Of a stretch of DNA of 64,000 nt, positions 1 to 10,634 are shown one piece after another (positions within the stretch are counted from its first letter, which is position 1; every line of letters starts with the position of its first letter). A program made the position numbers and the translations under genes. The notes below the pieces were generated by a model, which was not told the origin of the DNA, did not search any database, and saw nothing but the letters and a program-made list of their open reading frames with translations. Source of the DNA: Perca fluviatilis (lineage: Eukaryota > Chordata > Actinopteri > Perciformes > Percidae); the NCBI RefSeq assembly GCF_010015445.1, contig NC_053133.1, positions 744,001 through 808,000 on the forward strand, read 5' to 3'.

Positions 1-162
1 GAATCTATGTTTATGGATTATCACTGACTGGTATATGTTAGTGATTTGTCAGGATAATGGTTTGAAACCATTTTATTATTTTTAATGGCAGCCAATAATC
101 ACACCTGGTGTCTTCCCAGGGAAAAAGTGACTGGTCTGCTTTGCTTGTTTATAAAGCATAGG

Positions 163-200
<38 letters not shown>

Positions 201-1111
201 GTCACCTGAGTCAGTATTGATCTATAGGCGAGCCGAGGCGAGCTTGCAATGTTTTGGACTGTCTGCTCAACCTAATTGCATTTTAACATACTACATTTAT
301 ACACCACACCTACAGTAGGCCTAGCTAGGCTACGTGCATGTGGGCATGTTATTTCAGAAGTGAAATAATGGCTTTTGTTGTGGATTTGCTTTACCCTGAC
401 TCGGGTGAAGTTCACTCGCTCCTCTGCTGCAGATCCACTCGTGAGTCATCGAGAACTCGTGGGTCGTCGAGGGCTCGTGAGTTCTCGAGTGGTCTGCGAG
501 CTTGCAATGTTTCCGGCTCTGAGTCTGCGGATCGGGAAGTTCCTATAACCTGCCTCAGACTGTCTCTCTACTCACTCAGGCACTTGAGTTGACTTGTGGA
601 GTTGTGGTTGCCTATGAAATTCTAAGTTATAAAACTTTTGGCAGCTAAGATGGCTAGGACTAGTAGTAGCTAATGTTGCAAGAGGTTTGTGTGTGGCGCT
701 GTTATCATTTTAGATTGAATTGTAGTAGGACTCAACTGATCTGAGTTAATGATTCAGTTAATTTAAAGAGTCGGGTTAAAGATCCAAGTGAGTCACGACT
801 CAAACAGGTTTAGAAGAGAGGGATGTGAGAAAAAAACCGGAAGTGAAATATTGTTTGCCGTTTCCATTGTAATTCGGTCTAGAAACTTCAAAATTGTGAT
901 GCGAACAGCTAGTTTTGGATAAAATGGCTTGGATATTTCCTTGGGCTCTTGGCGAGTTGTGAAAATGTCACGTGGATGTGGATAAAGGGAAGAATGTGCA
1001 GGTATGTACACACACTCGACTCTTGCGATAGATGGTGCAGTCTTTTCAGTGTCATAGCAACTTTATTACAGTTGTATAACTGCTATAAATCATCTTGTGT
1101 ATTTCAAAGCT
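1..1111. other. Unassigned flanking DNA
   Basis: I recognise no gene or element here. It contains a TA microsatellite and a direct repeat of about 17 bases (gcgagcttgcaatgttt) near 237 and 497. The second copy follows a short run of imperfect units rich in 'ctcgtgagtcgtcgag' around 437-495. The open frames are short and show no domain. Confidence 0.4.
165..197. repeat. (TA)n microsatellite
   Basis: An uninterrupted run of about 16 AT dinucleotides, plainly visible. Confidence 0.95.
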
Positions 1112-2990
1112 TTAAAGGGGTGATAGAATGATTATATAGGGTATTTCACACTGTTCCTTACGGTCTCCTAATGGGGTATGTAACATTGGTTGGGCTGAAA
1201 ATGGCCTGGTTGATATTTTATTGGCCCTTATGCATCCCTGTGTTTTGGCCCTATTTCTAACAAGAGCTTTTCTTCCAAATATGGTATGCTCATGAATATT
1301 TAGATGAGCTGCGCGCTGATTGAGTGAATCGCCATACACACACATTAGAGACGCGCGCTGATTGGTTGAGCGAATCCCCAATACACACACATTAGAGACG
1401 CGTCAAAATCTCATATTCCAGACACTGCAATGTTTTGTTACCAAATTCACTTCTGAGACTTTTTTATGCGAGAAATCAACTATATAAAGCTCAAATATGG
1501 GCCGTTTTACGAAAATGTATGGCTAATTGCAAATTTGGTAAGACGTGTCGGACTTTAGGAGCTCCACACAGTCTGACGAGAAAGCAGCCACCTGCTGGGC
1601 TCCATACCCAGGGCAAAGTCACCATGTGTGGATTACTGCACTACGGGGCTCCGCGGCCGGCTGCCGGCATAACTATAATATATTTACAGTTTGAATTTCG
1701 TCACGGCACTTATATCACAGCTACCCCAAGGTCTTACAAAGCCAACATTGTGTCCGATTTGAATTTAAGGTATTTTTATGAACTGAAGGGTCTTGTTAGG
1801 AGGAGCAGCTAGCCAGCTAGCTATATGTCCCATTCAATACAATGGGGAAATATCGCAGCTAGCTAGCTACACTTTCGGCATTACTATAGTATATTTACAG
1901 TTTGAATTTCGTCACGCCACTTATATAACATCTACCCCAAGGTCTTACAAGGCTAAACGTTGTGTCCGATTTGAATTTAAGGTATTGTTATGAACTGAGG
2001 GGTCTTGTTAGGAGGAGCAGCTAGCTAGCTATATATCCCATTGAATATAATGGGGAAATATCGCAGCTAGCTAGCTACACTTTCGGCATAACTATAATAT
2101 ATTTACAGTTTGAATTTCGTCACGCCACTTATATAACATTACAAAGCTAACCTAACTAATTTCAGAAGTCTCGTTAGGAGGAGGCTAGCTAGCTCTCATT
2201 GATGGACTCCAGCTCACCGCGGCTCTATCAATGAGACTCGCGGAAAAGAGGCGTTTATTTCCCCGATTGTTTGTTTAAATAACTCAACACACATATCCAT
2301 TATAAGATTAACTGGAACCTGCGGGCTGCGGTAAGAGATTGCGGGCGTAACAAGTTCGCTGACCGCGCTCTCAGTCACACACCGGCCATTTAGCAGGAAG
2401 AGGGGAGGGAGAACAGCGAGCTGCAGGCCCTGGAGCTCTGTCAGGGCAGCGGCGTTTGGTAGTCCAGTCACCCAGAAAAGGGTGAGTTTGCGCGGGTATT
2501 GAGCACCGGGCTGCCGGCCGTGACGGAGCTCAATCGAGCTCACAGCAGGTCGGGGTCTGTGACGGAGGACAGGCAGGGTGGTGATGTAGCAACCCAGGCA
2601 GCACCGGCCGCTGAACTCCGACACACAGTCGGACAAAATTTGCTTTACATGGTTGATTTCTCGCATAAAAAGTTTCAGAAGTGAATTTTGTAATGGAATA
2701 GCAGAGATCTGCGTGACTATAGATTCAGAAGACTACCTGATCTCAGGCCAGACCGTTCTCTTAATACACCCATGGGCGTGACAAAGGTACAGGTCTTGGG
2801 ATGCTTACGTCAGCTTCCAGCTTTGTTGAGATTCGCCCATTTTCAGCGGCAGTTTCAAAATATGAGATTTTCATAGTAAAGGGGTGTCAATGGGATTTTG
2901 AGCTTCTATGTATGTCCTATTTACCCACCGAACTGTCGTTATTCAACTATGACAGGGTAAAATCGGTTTTGCATTCTTTCACCCCTTTAA
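1112..2990. mobile_element. TTAA-flanked non-autonomous DNA transposon, 1.9 kb
   Basis: The left end reads TTAA then AGGGGTGATAGAATGA. The right end, reverse-complemented, reads AGGGGTGAAAGAATGC and is again followed by TTAA. A TTAA target duplication with short inverted ends is the piggyBac-type arrangement, but no transposase is visible, so the superfamily is an inference. The interior holds a partial ~49-bp direct duplication near 1310-1405 and three ~210-bp tandem units. The open frames inside do not resemble known proteins. Confidence 0.7.
1665..2190. repeat. Three tandem units of about 210 bp
   Basis: The string 'cggcatwactataRtatatttacag' recurs at 1665, 1876 and 2084, so the period is 211 then 208 bp; the third unit is incomplete. 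Each unit carries runs of the palindromic tetramer 'gcta/agct' (for example cagctagctagctac), a 'cccattgaatataatggggaa' block and a 'ttaggaggagcagctagc' block. The array lies inside the TTAA element. Confidence 0.85.
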
Positions 2991-3390
2991 TGGTTAAAAG
3001 CACGGGACACTGTACCCGAAGTGGCTAAGTAATTAGTTATCATTCTGCATTTATATTTGACCACAGAACACACTTTTCTAATTATTATTATTTGTTGTTT
3101 TTCCTTATTCCATTTTTACAAACTAAATTAAGAGAAAAAAATGAGGATGACTTTCTTGCTGCACTTGTTCTAAAATTGGTGAACTACTGTATGTAAAACA
3201 GGGCAACCAGTCACACTGTTAACATAATCATGGATGTGAAATCCCTTAAGTACCCTTAAAGCTGAAAATTAGCACTTCAATCTCATAGTCACTGTTTCAT
3301 TTAAAATCCAAAGTGCTGGCTTACAGAACCATAATAATGAAAAACACATCACTGTCCTGAGCTGCTCCACCTACCTCAGATATATGAGCA
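2991..3390. other. Unassigned spacer
   Basis: AT-rich sequence between the TTAA element and the 3' end of L1-2. I see no gene, hairpin or tandem repeat in it. Confidence 0.4.
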
Positions 3391-3394
3391 ACCT

Positions 3395-4164
3395 TTTTTT
3401 GTTTCCAAATATTTTTATTATGTTATTTCTTTAAACAAATACACAAATGTGTACAGTGAATGCATATCACAGGAAAGATACTATGAAAAATAAACAAAGA
3501 AAAATACAGCCCATTCCCTAATTCCTCCACCAAACCATATCTAACAGCAGGTACTCGAACAAGCACACACAGACTGGAGTTCAAAAAAAGAGATGGTGCT
3601 GGAAGTCAGGTTAAATAGAAACAGAATGTAAATAAAAAGTCAATAGTAACCTCAAAATGAAATCAAAAACAGACAAGTAAGAGAAAAGGTACATAAAGAA
3701 AGGATACTAAGGCTTAAATTATGTGACTGAAAATGATATTACAGCGGACCAATGTAAAACAGGGAGAGAAGGAGAGTGCTCCTCTAAATTGACTGGACAT
3801 TCTGAAAGTGTTCCAGGAAAGGCAGCATCCCTCCATCTTAACAGTATTGCATGCCTGGCCAGGAGAGAAGCAAAGGAGAGTGTGTGACATTTGGATGGAA
3901 TCAGGCACGCGACATCCTTTCCATTAGTGCGAAAAAGGGCCACCAAAGGATTTTGGACAGAATTTGAAAGACCTCCCTCCAGAATTTTTCCAGACTAGGG
4001 CAAGACCAGATCATGTACATAAGGGAGGCTTCACTAATTCTACATTTGTCATAGCAGAGGTTTACCTCGGGATAGAATTAAGATATTTGGATATATGGGC
4101 CCTATGGACGACTTTAAACTGCAGTAGACGGTGACGGACACAAAAGTATGTGGCATTAATGAGC
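3395..4164 (-). pseudogene. L1-2 retrotransposon, 3' part: ORF2 C-terminus and 3' UTR
   Basis: On the minus strand, 3940-4160 reads as a typical L1 ORF2 C-terminal region: a KLINATYFCVRHRLLQFKVV-like stretch, then 'CPSLEKFWREVFQILSKS', the conserved Cys-Pro/Phe-Trp block of this domain. Frames are broken. Downstream on the minus strand lies an AT-rich 3' UTR ending in a T-run (A-run on the coding strand) near 3393-3400. The same copy resumes at 4500-4536 and 8440-10633 beyond two insertions, because the reading across the junction 4536/8440 is continuous ('LSEGCMEIY' then a further L1-like stretch). The 5' end is missing. Confidence 0.75.
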
Positions 4165-4495
4165 TTAAAGGTGCAGTAGGTAATACTTAAAAAACTAACT
4201 TTCTGTCATATTTGCTGAAACTAACCCTATGTTCCAGTAGAACTACATTAAGCAGGTAATAAAAAAAAAATTCTGGCTCCTCTGGCACCACCTACAGCCT
4301 GTAGTGCGATTTGTAAAAATCCACCGCTCCCTGTTTAGATGCACCAATCAGGGCCAGGGGGGGTGTCTAACTGTGTGTCAATCACTGCTCGGGCACACGC
4401 ATTCATTCTCCCTTGTCGGGGGAGGGGCTTAGGAGACCATTTTGGGCTTTAGCAGAAAGCGGGGAGGGACTGAGAAGTTGTTGATGTTCACATTT
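4165..4495. mobile_element. TTAA-type MITE, right end degraded
   Basis: It begins TTAAAGGTGCAGTAGGTAAT. This start, and the interior text on 'ctcctctggcaccacc' and 'tgtgtcaatcactgctcg', match my memory of a very common teleost MITE, but that is recall and not a search. The expected inverted right end is not present, and the boundary near 4495 is set only where L1-2 sequence resumes. Confidence 0.55.
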
Positions 4496-5011
4496 TTTGG
4501 TTAAGTCCTGGATCTTCACAATCCTTTAAGGGTAGACAGGGCTCTAGAGTGCAACCAATTTGGTCGCAAATGCAACCAAAATTTGTAAGGGTGCAACTAA
4601 GATTTTTCCTAGGTCTCACCGGTGCACCTAACGTCCTCGCATCCGCTGCCTCTCCACGCATGAATCAATGTCGTTTATATCGATATGGTTTAATGTTGCG
4701 TTACATGACCCATTCCTTCTGTAAAGCCGTGCCTGTGTTTGGATCTCTTCTCCGCGCAGCCCTGCCACAATTCACTCACACACAGCGCCGCCGGTCCAAA
4801 CTGCTTACATTTGTCTACAGTTGTAATTGTTATTAACACAGCTGTATATTGTTAAGTATGAGAGGGAAACCTGTATTGGTACCAGTGTTTCCGCTGGTGA
4901 CTCTCGGTTATTGCGGCCGCCACGGCGAAAAACACAGTAGAAGTTATTAAATGCAACTAACTTAACTAAACAGTTAATCTCTAATCTAAAGTCTGTTATT
5001 GTTGTTGAAAA

Positions 5012-5071
5012 CAAGTGAAGGAGCTTTCTCATATATATATATATATATATCTGAGAAAGCTCCTTCACTTG
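5012..5071. repeat. Hairpin with 19-bp perfect arms and an AT loop
   Basis: CAAGTGAAGGAGCTTTCTC at 5012-5030 is followed by an (AT)n loop and its exact reverse complement at 5053-5071. A second (TA)n run follows, and the inner hAT begins right after it. Confidence 0.9.
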
Positions 5072-5270
5072 TATATATATATATATTAGGGATGCACGAT
5101 GATATCGGCACAACATCGGTATCGGCCGATAAAAGCTTAAAATGGTCATTATCGGCATCGGCAGATATGAATATTTCTGCCGATGAGCCATGCCGATAGG
5201 ATGTCTTGTTTACTATGCGCACATGACGACCATGAACATAGCATGAGCGCTAGCAACTTAAACTTCCAAC

Positions 5271-5429
5271 ATGTCGGCTGTGTGGAGGTATTTTGAATGT
5301 AAAACAGATAACAAACTTGCTATATGCAGTACTTGTAAAGCACAAGTGATGCGAGGAGGCGTGTTCCACACTACAAATATGATTACGCATCTCAAGAGCC
5401 GTCATCCTGAGCAGCACCGAGAAAAGTAA
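5271..5429 (+). pseudogene. BED zinc finger, N-terminus of hAT transposase
   Basis: The frame starts at ATG 5271 and runs 52 residues to a TAA at 5427-5429. It begins MSAVWRYFE, continues with CSTCKAQVMRGG, and ends with TNMITHLKSRH. This is the BED layout: an aromatic W-x-x-F start, C-x2-C, then H-x-x-x-x-H. In this family the finger binds element ends and is followed without a break by the catalytic RNase-H-like domain. Here it stops early, and the next hAT segment appears only at 5601, so the gene is broken. Confidence 0.8.
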
Positions 5430-5600
5430 GAAGAAAAAACGCCGGCAAAAACCCATCAGCAGCCTCTACTTCAGTCCTTTGACAAAGCTAGAAAATACAG
5501 CAGCGACGACCACCCAAAGGTAAAAGTTGAATTTTGAATGTATTGCTCTTGATAACCAGCCGTTGAGCGTGGTGGAGCCGCGGTATGCTATGCCCAGGCT

Positions 5601-5876
5601 ATGCCTAGCCGGCGCTACTTTTCTGATGTGCCGTTATTTGATCTCCAGAGTGTTGTCGCCAGTCACATTGAAAAGCTCCTCGCGGCGCTAGTCACATTAG
5701 CTTTACCACGGACAGCGGACATTTGGACATCAAGCGTGAGTCCTGTTAGCATGTTGAGCCTCACTGCCCAGTGGACAGACGAAGACTTCACCCTTAAAAA
5801 AGCTGTCCAACCTACACTCACAGGAATGCTCCGGTTCTCACACAGCAGCTGCAATTTCATCTGCATCTGCATTTGA
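5601..5876 (+). pseudogene. hAT transposase middle segment
   Basis: A 91-residue frame contains 'TADIWTSSVSPVSMLSLTAQW', close to the conserved ZBED/hAT stretch in which T-x-D-x-W-T-S carries a catalytic Asp and is followed by hydrophobic beta strands ('LSLTAQWTDEDFTLKKAV'). It is out of contact with the BED finger upstream, and the homology ends near 5840. The rest of the catalytic core is missing or replaced by other repeats (5880-7430). Confidence 0.8.
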
Positions 5877-5879
5877 TAA

Positions 5880-6610
5880 TACGTTTGTGAAATGTCACAC
5901 TATAATGTTACATTATAAATTAATACAATGAGGTTACGTATTAATACAGTGACAGAGTATGAACTACTGTCCCCCTGGGCACAGATGCATAAGGAATGCC
6001 CCCCCTACTCTATTTGTGCAAAAGTGGGTGCAAACCGTGAGGGGGGGGGGGTCGGTGGGTGTGCCCCCAGAAAATTTTGAATGTGATAGATGTGATTTCC
6101 TGTATTCTGGTGCATTTTTGGGATGGTCAGCTTGAGAAGGGCAATACCTAAATTTTTTCAGATTCATAGCCTTTTGCTTTTTGACTTAATAAGGTAGTGA
6201 CTTCACACAACTACTTAGACTTCAGAGCCAAACAACACGTTCAATCCCACAGGACTTCATGTTCTCTATTTATCCTGATAGGGATGCATATTTAGAATTT
6301 TTGTCCTGACCGATAGGCCGCCCGTGTTAACCGCTTATTAACCGTTAACAATCAGCTGACTAAGTCCAAGTCCACCCTTCTGGGAGAGTTAGCAACCACA
6401 TCAATTAGTTTAGCTGCAAGGTTGTCAGCTGTGGGTTTGCCGGACATACACTGTGTTAGTAGGAAGTAGGGCTGGGCGATATGCCCTCAAACAAAATCGC
6501 TGATTTTTTTCACAAAAAATCTGATTCATGATTTAAATCGATTCTTCCCCCCTACTTAAAATCAATCTGCAGATGACAAATAAATGACAAGATCACACAC
6601 ACACACACAC

Positions 6611-6647
<37 letters not shown>

Positions 6648-7430
6648 GACATGTATACCATTATGATTATTCATGCCAATTTTATGCAAATTCATTTGAG
6701 TGTTTTCCCTACCATTGTATTGGCCCCTCCATAAAAGAATGACAAAATGATATTATGCTATATATTCAACAAATTATATAATTATGCTATATATTCAACA
6801 ACAACTAAACGGATGCGTGAGATAAAGCTGTTTTCACACATACAGGTAAATCACTTCTCGTTCCTCAGTAAAAGTTCAATTCATTTTGACTTTAGTTGTT
6901 TAGTAGTTTGACTTGCTCCTGTTTTCACCTGTTGCTGAGTAACGGACATTAACATGCCATGGTCTCATGAGTGTAGCATACCTGCAGCAAGCTCCTTCGT
7001 AGTAACTAGCGGTAAAAAAACCAAAAAAAAACATTGAAGAGGAGCTCCATGCTATAAAGCGGCGATTGCTAGTTGTTTAAGCCGCTACAGACCTCCGTCA
7101 CAGCTCGGTCGTATCAGCGGCTTAATGGTGCTTGCAACCGAGTTCCTCAACACCGGGGCTCAACAGCTGACGGTGCTCCATGGTGCTCCGTCCAATACTC
7201 GCTCCGTCAGGTCAGCGGTAGTTCGTGGTTCAGTTATTCGAGAATAGGTGACTTTGAACCGGGTAAAGAGCACCATGTGCTGCCGGTCATTTCGGCGGAG
7301 ATTACGGTTAAGTAAGTAATGAAACGACTAGTTAAGAAAATAACTAATATTAGCCGCTGTCGCTGCCATGTTGTTTGTGTATCTCCATGGCAAACGCGCG
7401 GGGGGAGGGCTGGGCCCATTCTGAACTACG
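5880..7430. other. Repeat debris inside the inner hAT
   Basis: This replaces most of the transposase core. It includes a G-rich run near 6042, a MITE-like start 'tagggctgggcgatatgcc' near 6467 (a hAT-type terminus by recall, without a partner end), a CA microsatellite, and a GC-richer block at 7040-7430. No coding domain seen. Confidence 0.4.
6594..6645. repeat. (CA)n microsatellite
   Basis: About 26 CA units with one interruption. Confidence 0.95.
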
Positions 7431-7439
7431 GGAGCCCAG

Positions 7440-7655
7440 ATGGGACCGTCGGCGAATGTTAAGGAGAAAAAACAACACTCGATTGGGGGCCCCCTGGTGG
7501 CCCCAAGCAGCCGCTTAGTTCGCTTATGCCTCGGGCCGGCGCTGGTGAAATGGAAAATAGAAAGAGAACGAGTGCATGTCGTGCTATGTGTTGACAGTGA
7601 ACGGCTGTTTAGCGTTGCCTCCGATGTAAGGCATTTGGCAGACCTGTTCAAGTAG
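7440..7655 (+). pseudogene. hAT transposase C-terminal dimerisation remnant
   Basis: Within this 71-residue frame, residues about 50-63 (7587-7628) read CVDSERLFSVASDV. This is the hallmark of the hAT C-terminal dimerisation domain, where S-x-x-x-E-R-x-F-S is conserved. The flanking residues are not hAT-like, so only a short island of the original domain survives. It confirms that 5087-8077 was once an autonomous element. Confidence 0.75.
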
Positions 7656-8439
7656 GAGATGAGTTACATTTTTTATTTGAAAATTTATTTTTATTTATTT
7701 TACTCCTAAGGACTGAAGTTTGAAGTCTGAACTTAAAAAGAAAATGTGGCACTGGCATATAATTTATTCTCCTCCAAGTTAAATAATTTTACTATTTTTC
7801 AGGGGTGAATGTGTGTCTACATTTGTAAAATGATATATTTATGGTAGAATCAAATGTTGTTGGTCTTGTGTATTGCCTTATCTACAACACATGACTGTAA
7901 TAAGGTAGAGGTAGTACAGGAGAGATACTTGGATTTCTCTTCAGTAGAATTAAAGTGAACAGTATATCAGGGGAAAAATGGGTATATACATCGGTATCGG
8001 TATCGGCATCGGCCAAAATGAGTTTGAAAATATCGGCATATCGAATATCGGCCCAAATCCAATATCGTGCATCCCTAATATATATATATATATATAATTT
8101 CTTTTATATATCCTAGGCTATTTATTTCAGATAACTTTCATTTACATGTGTTGCAGCTGTATATTTTCAAACTGGTAAAGGAAACCCTGTCTTTGCATTT
8201 TATTTCAATCACAATCTTACAATCTTTTAATAAATAGCTTGTGAAAAGTGGCTTTGACTTAAAAAACATTTAGCCCACTTTGTAAAAAAACACAGAGCTA
8301 TATATCGTGTATCGCCATTCAGCGCTAATGGCGACGCAAGGAAAAATTTGGGTGCACCCAAATTTTGTGCTGGTGCACCTAAATAAAAAAAGTTAGGTGC
8401 ACCAGTGCAACCAAGGCAAAAAGTTAGTCTGGAGCCTTG

Positions 8440-10633
8440 GTAGATTTCCATACATCCCTCTGACAACACCAGGTTTAAATCCTGCTCCCAAGCTGCTTTT
8501 ATTTTTCTAGAGGAGCATGTCTTATACCTGTCAGCTTATTGTATAGTATTGATACTAGACCTCTGCTTGTTGGAGGCAGGTCAAGAACCTCATCTAACAT
8601 GCTTGGATCAGATGCTGTGGGAAAGCTCTGTACCCAAGAATGGATAAAGTGTCTAGCTTGCAAGTACCTGAAGAAATGGGTTGTTGGTAAGTTCATTTTT
8701 TCAGACAGTTGTTCAAAAGATGCAAAGCTGTTCTAAACGAATAAAGAAGACTTAAGAGAGAGAAACTGAGTAAGTAAAAATGTTTGCTGAACTGAACCCA
8801 AATTTTCAAGGTATATTTGATAACTGGATTATCAATTGAGATGTTGAAAGGGAAAGGGAGTGAGGATCTAAGCAGGGCCAAGATGGAGAGGTTGTGGACA
8901 GAGTTCAGCTCCATAGATACCCACTCTGGAATGTCAGTCCAACCATGGAAATGGGTCCAAATTGTGAGAACGCGGTTATTAGCCACCCAGTAGTACAGCT
9001 GAAAATTCGGAAGTGCCATGCTTCTGTTGTGTTTAGATTTTGAAGATGCATTTTGTTAAGTTGAGGTCCATATGTAGCAGGATAAATCTGAGTCCAGCAG
9101 ATCAAAGAAAGATTTGGGGATGAAAACTGGTAGTGATGGGAAAAGGTATAAAAAACTTAGGAATAATGGTCATTTTAATAGAGTTACGGCCGACTAGGGA
9201 TGTAGATAGAGGTGACCGCTGTACTAAAAATTGTTTAACGTGTAGCAAACCAGGGGAAACAGGCCTGCCAATCCGGCCCAGGCCGGTTCATAGGCTCAGA
9301 TTGGGGGAGGTGATAGAGGAAGTCTATCTGCCTGTGCAAGTGCTGCAGCCACTTGGCACATGGCATTGGTCACACCTGCAGCCCATCAGGTAATCAGGGG
9401 AAGGCATTAAGGGAGCCAGCCCAAGGCTGCAGAGAGAGAAGGGAACAGAGGACCAGAGAAGCAACACTGGAGGAGTTTTGTTGTTCAGTAAGGAGATTGG
9501 CTGGAAAAAGGACTGACCTCTCGCTCTGCTTTAAAATCCCCACAGGACAACACTGCCTGAAGACTGACAGACCCTGGATGGGAAGAATCCTGAGTTAAAG
9601 TTTGTCCCACTACCCTTTTCCTAACCAAGTTATTAAAGAACACTTGATGTTAAAACTACCTGTCTCTGAGACTCCTATTTTCATTGTGAATCTGGCTCTC
9701 AAGCCCCTGGGTTACTACACATGATGGAACAGAGAGAGGAAGTTTTCTTTAAAAGGCATTTATGGTTTCTTGTAACTATAATACCAAGGTAAGTGAATTT
9801 GCTTTTCACAATTTTTAAAGGGGTGGTCTGACAGTTTCAGACCACCAGAAAGACTTCACTTTTGTTTAGGTTCAGTTTGTATCCTGAAAACTGGCCAAAT
9901 TGGGTGACCGCGTGGGAGATAGGGAAGTGGCTGATAAGAGAACCAAAAGGTCATCTGCGTAAAGCAACACTTTACGTTCAACTCCCCTCCTCCAGATGCC
10001 TGAGATGTCAGGGGAGCTACGCAGGGCAATTGAGAGGGGCTCTATGGCAAGGTTGAAAAGAAGTGGACTCAGGGGACGCCCTTGACGGGTTCCCCGTTGG
10101 AGGTTAAAAGGTTGTGGCTTTTGACAGTTGGTAAGAATTGAAGCGGTAGGGCTTGAATATAATTTTATCCAATTGATTTCTGTAGTACTGTGAACAAATA
10201 TGTCCACTTCACACGATCCAATGCTTTTATTTTCTTTTTTCTGCATCTAAAGAAAGGACACACACTGGTACTGTATTGGAGGGAGAATATATATTAAAGA
10301 TACTGGGTATATTAAGGTTGGCAATTTTTACAAAGCCGGTTTGATTTTCAGAGATAATTGAGGGAAGACTATTATATAATCTACGGGCAAGAACTTCGGC
10401 CAAAATTTTAGCGTCAAAATTCAAGAGACTGGCATGTAGGACACACGCTCTGCTTTGCCTTTCTTTGAAATAAGCGTAATAAATTCTTCCATAAAGGATG
10501 ATGGCGTGAAAGTGGATAGCACTAAATTTAATTGAAAAATTGTGCAGCGATCCCATCAGGTCCTGGGGATTTTCCAGATTGCAAAGAGGAAATGGCAGTA
10601 GCTATTTCCTCTTGTGATATAGACTGGTCTAGT
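8440..10633 (-). pseudogene. L1-2 retrotransposon ORF2, RT and downstream region
   Basis: Minus-strand frames run from high to low coordinates. Near 10620-10545 is 'SLQSGKSPGPDG', the N-terminal RT block. At 10550-10240 is 'LNFDAKILAEVLARRL', then 'IISENQTGFVK' and 'VLSLDAEK'. At 10246-9872 is 'RQGRPLSPLLFNLAIEPL' and the catalytic 'LLYADDLLVLL'. Downstream, 'PNFQLYYWVANNRVL' lies at 9019-8900, and 8696-8499 holds 'ILYNKLTG'. Several frameshifts and stops make it dead. The endonuclease and ORF1 are absent, so it is either 5'-truncated at about 10633, as is usual for L1, or cut there by the next element. Confidence 0.85.
9241..9721. mobile_element. LTR-like block (possible solo LTR) inside L1-2
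   Basis: It starts TGTAGCAAACCAGGGG and ends CCCCTGGGTTACTACA(CA). The two ends are imperfect inverted repeats over about 16 bp, and the block has TG...CA borders. An ATTAAA signal lies near 9632. L1-2 coding sequence lies on both sides. I could not find a matching 4-6 bp target duplication, so this could also be another kind of insertion. Confidence 0.45.
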
Positions 10634-10634
10634 T

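Larger units (their letters stand above)
5087..8077 (+). mobile_element. Inner hAT transposon, degenerate autonomous copy
   Basis: The ends are TAGGGATGCACGAT at 5087 and its exact reverse complement ending at 8077. Both ends continue into 'atcggcatcggc' sub-repeats. It sits in a (TA)n tract, so the 8-bp target duplication cannot be told from the microsatellite. Between the ends are three plus-strand pieces of a hAT transposase (BED finger, a middle segment, the C-terminal dimerisation motif), separated by unrelated inserted DNA. It lies inside the outer hAT. Confidence 0.8.
4537..8439. mobile_element. Outer hAT-type element inserted in L1-2
   Basis: The left end is CAGGGCTCTAGAGTGCAACC. The right end, reverse-complemented, is CAAGGCTCCAGACTAA, which gives an imperfect inverted repeat of the CAGGGCTCnAGA type. 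Both sub-ends carry 'ggtgcaccta/gtgcaacc' repeats. The flanks share GTAGA (4532-4536 and 8440-8444), and L1-2 coding sequence reads through if the block is removed. A clean 8-bp duplication is not preserved. No transposase of its own is recognisable; most of its length is the inner hAT. Confidence 0.65.

Noticed and set aside
1665..2190. CRISPR-like or satellite array
   Set aside because: Three contiguous ~210-bp units without short repeats and unique spacers, inside a transposon in a eukaryotic genome.
5271..5429. Possible domesticated host ZBED gene
   Set aside because: The BED finger stops after 52 residues, the transposase core is missing, and the piece lies between intact hAT inverted ends, so it is a dead transposon gene.
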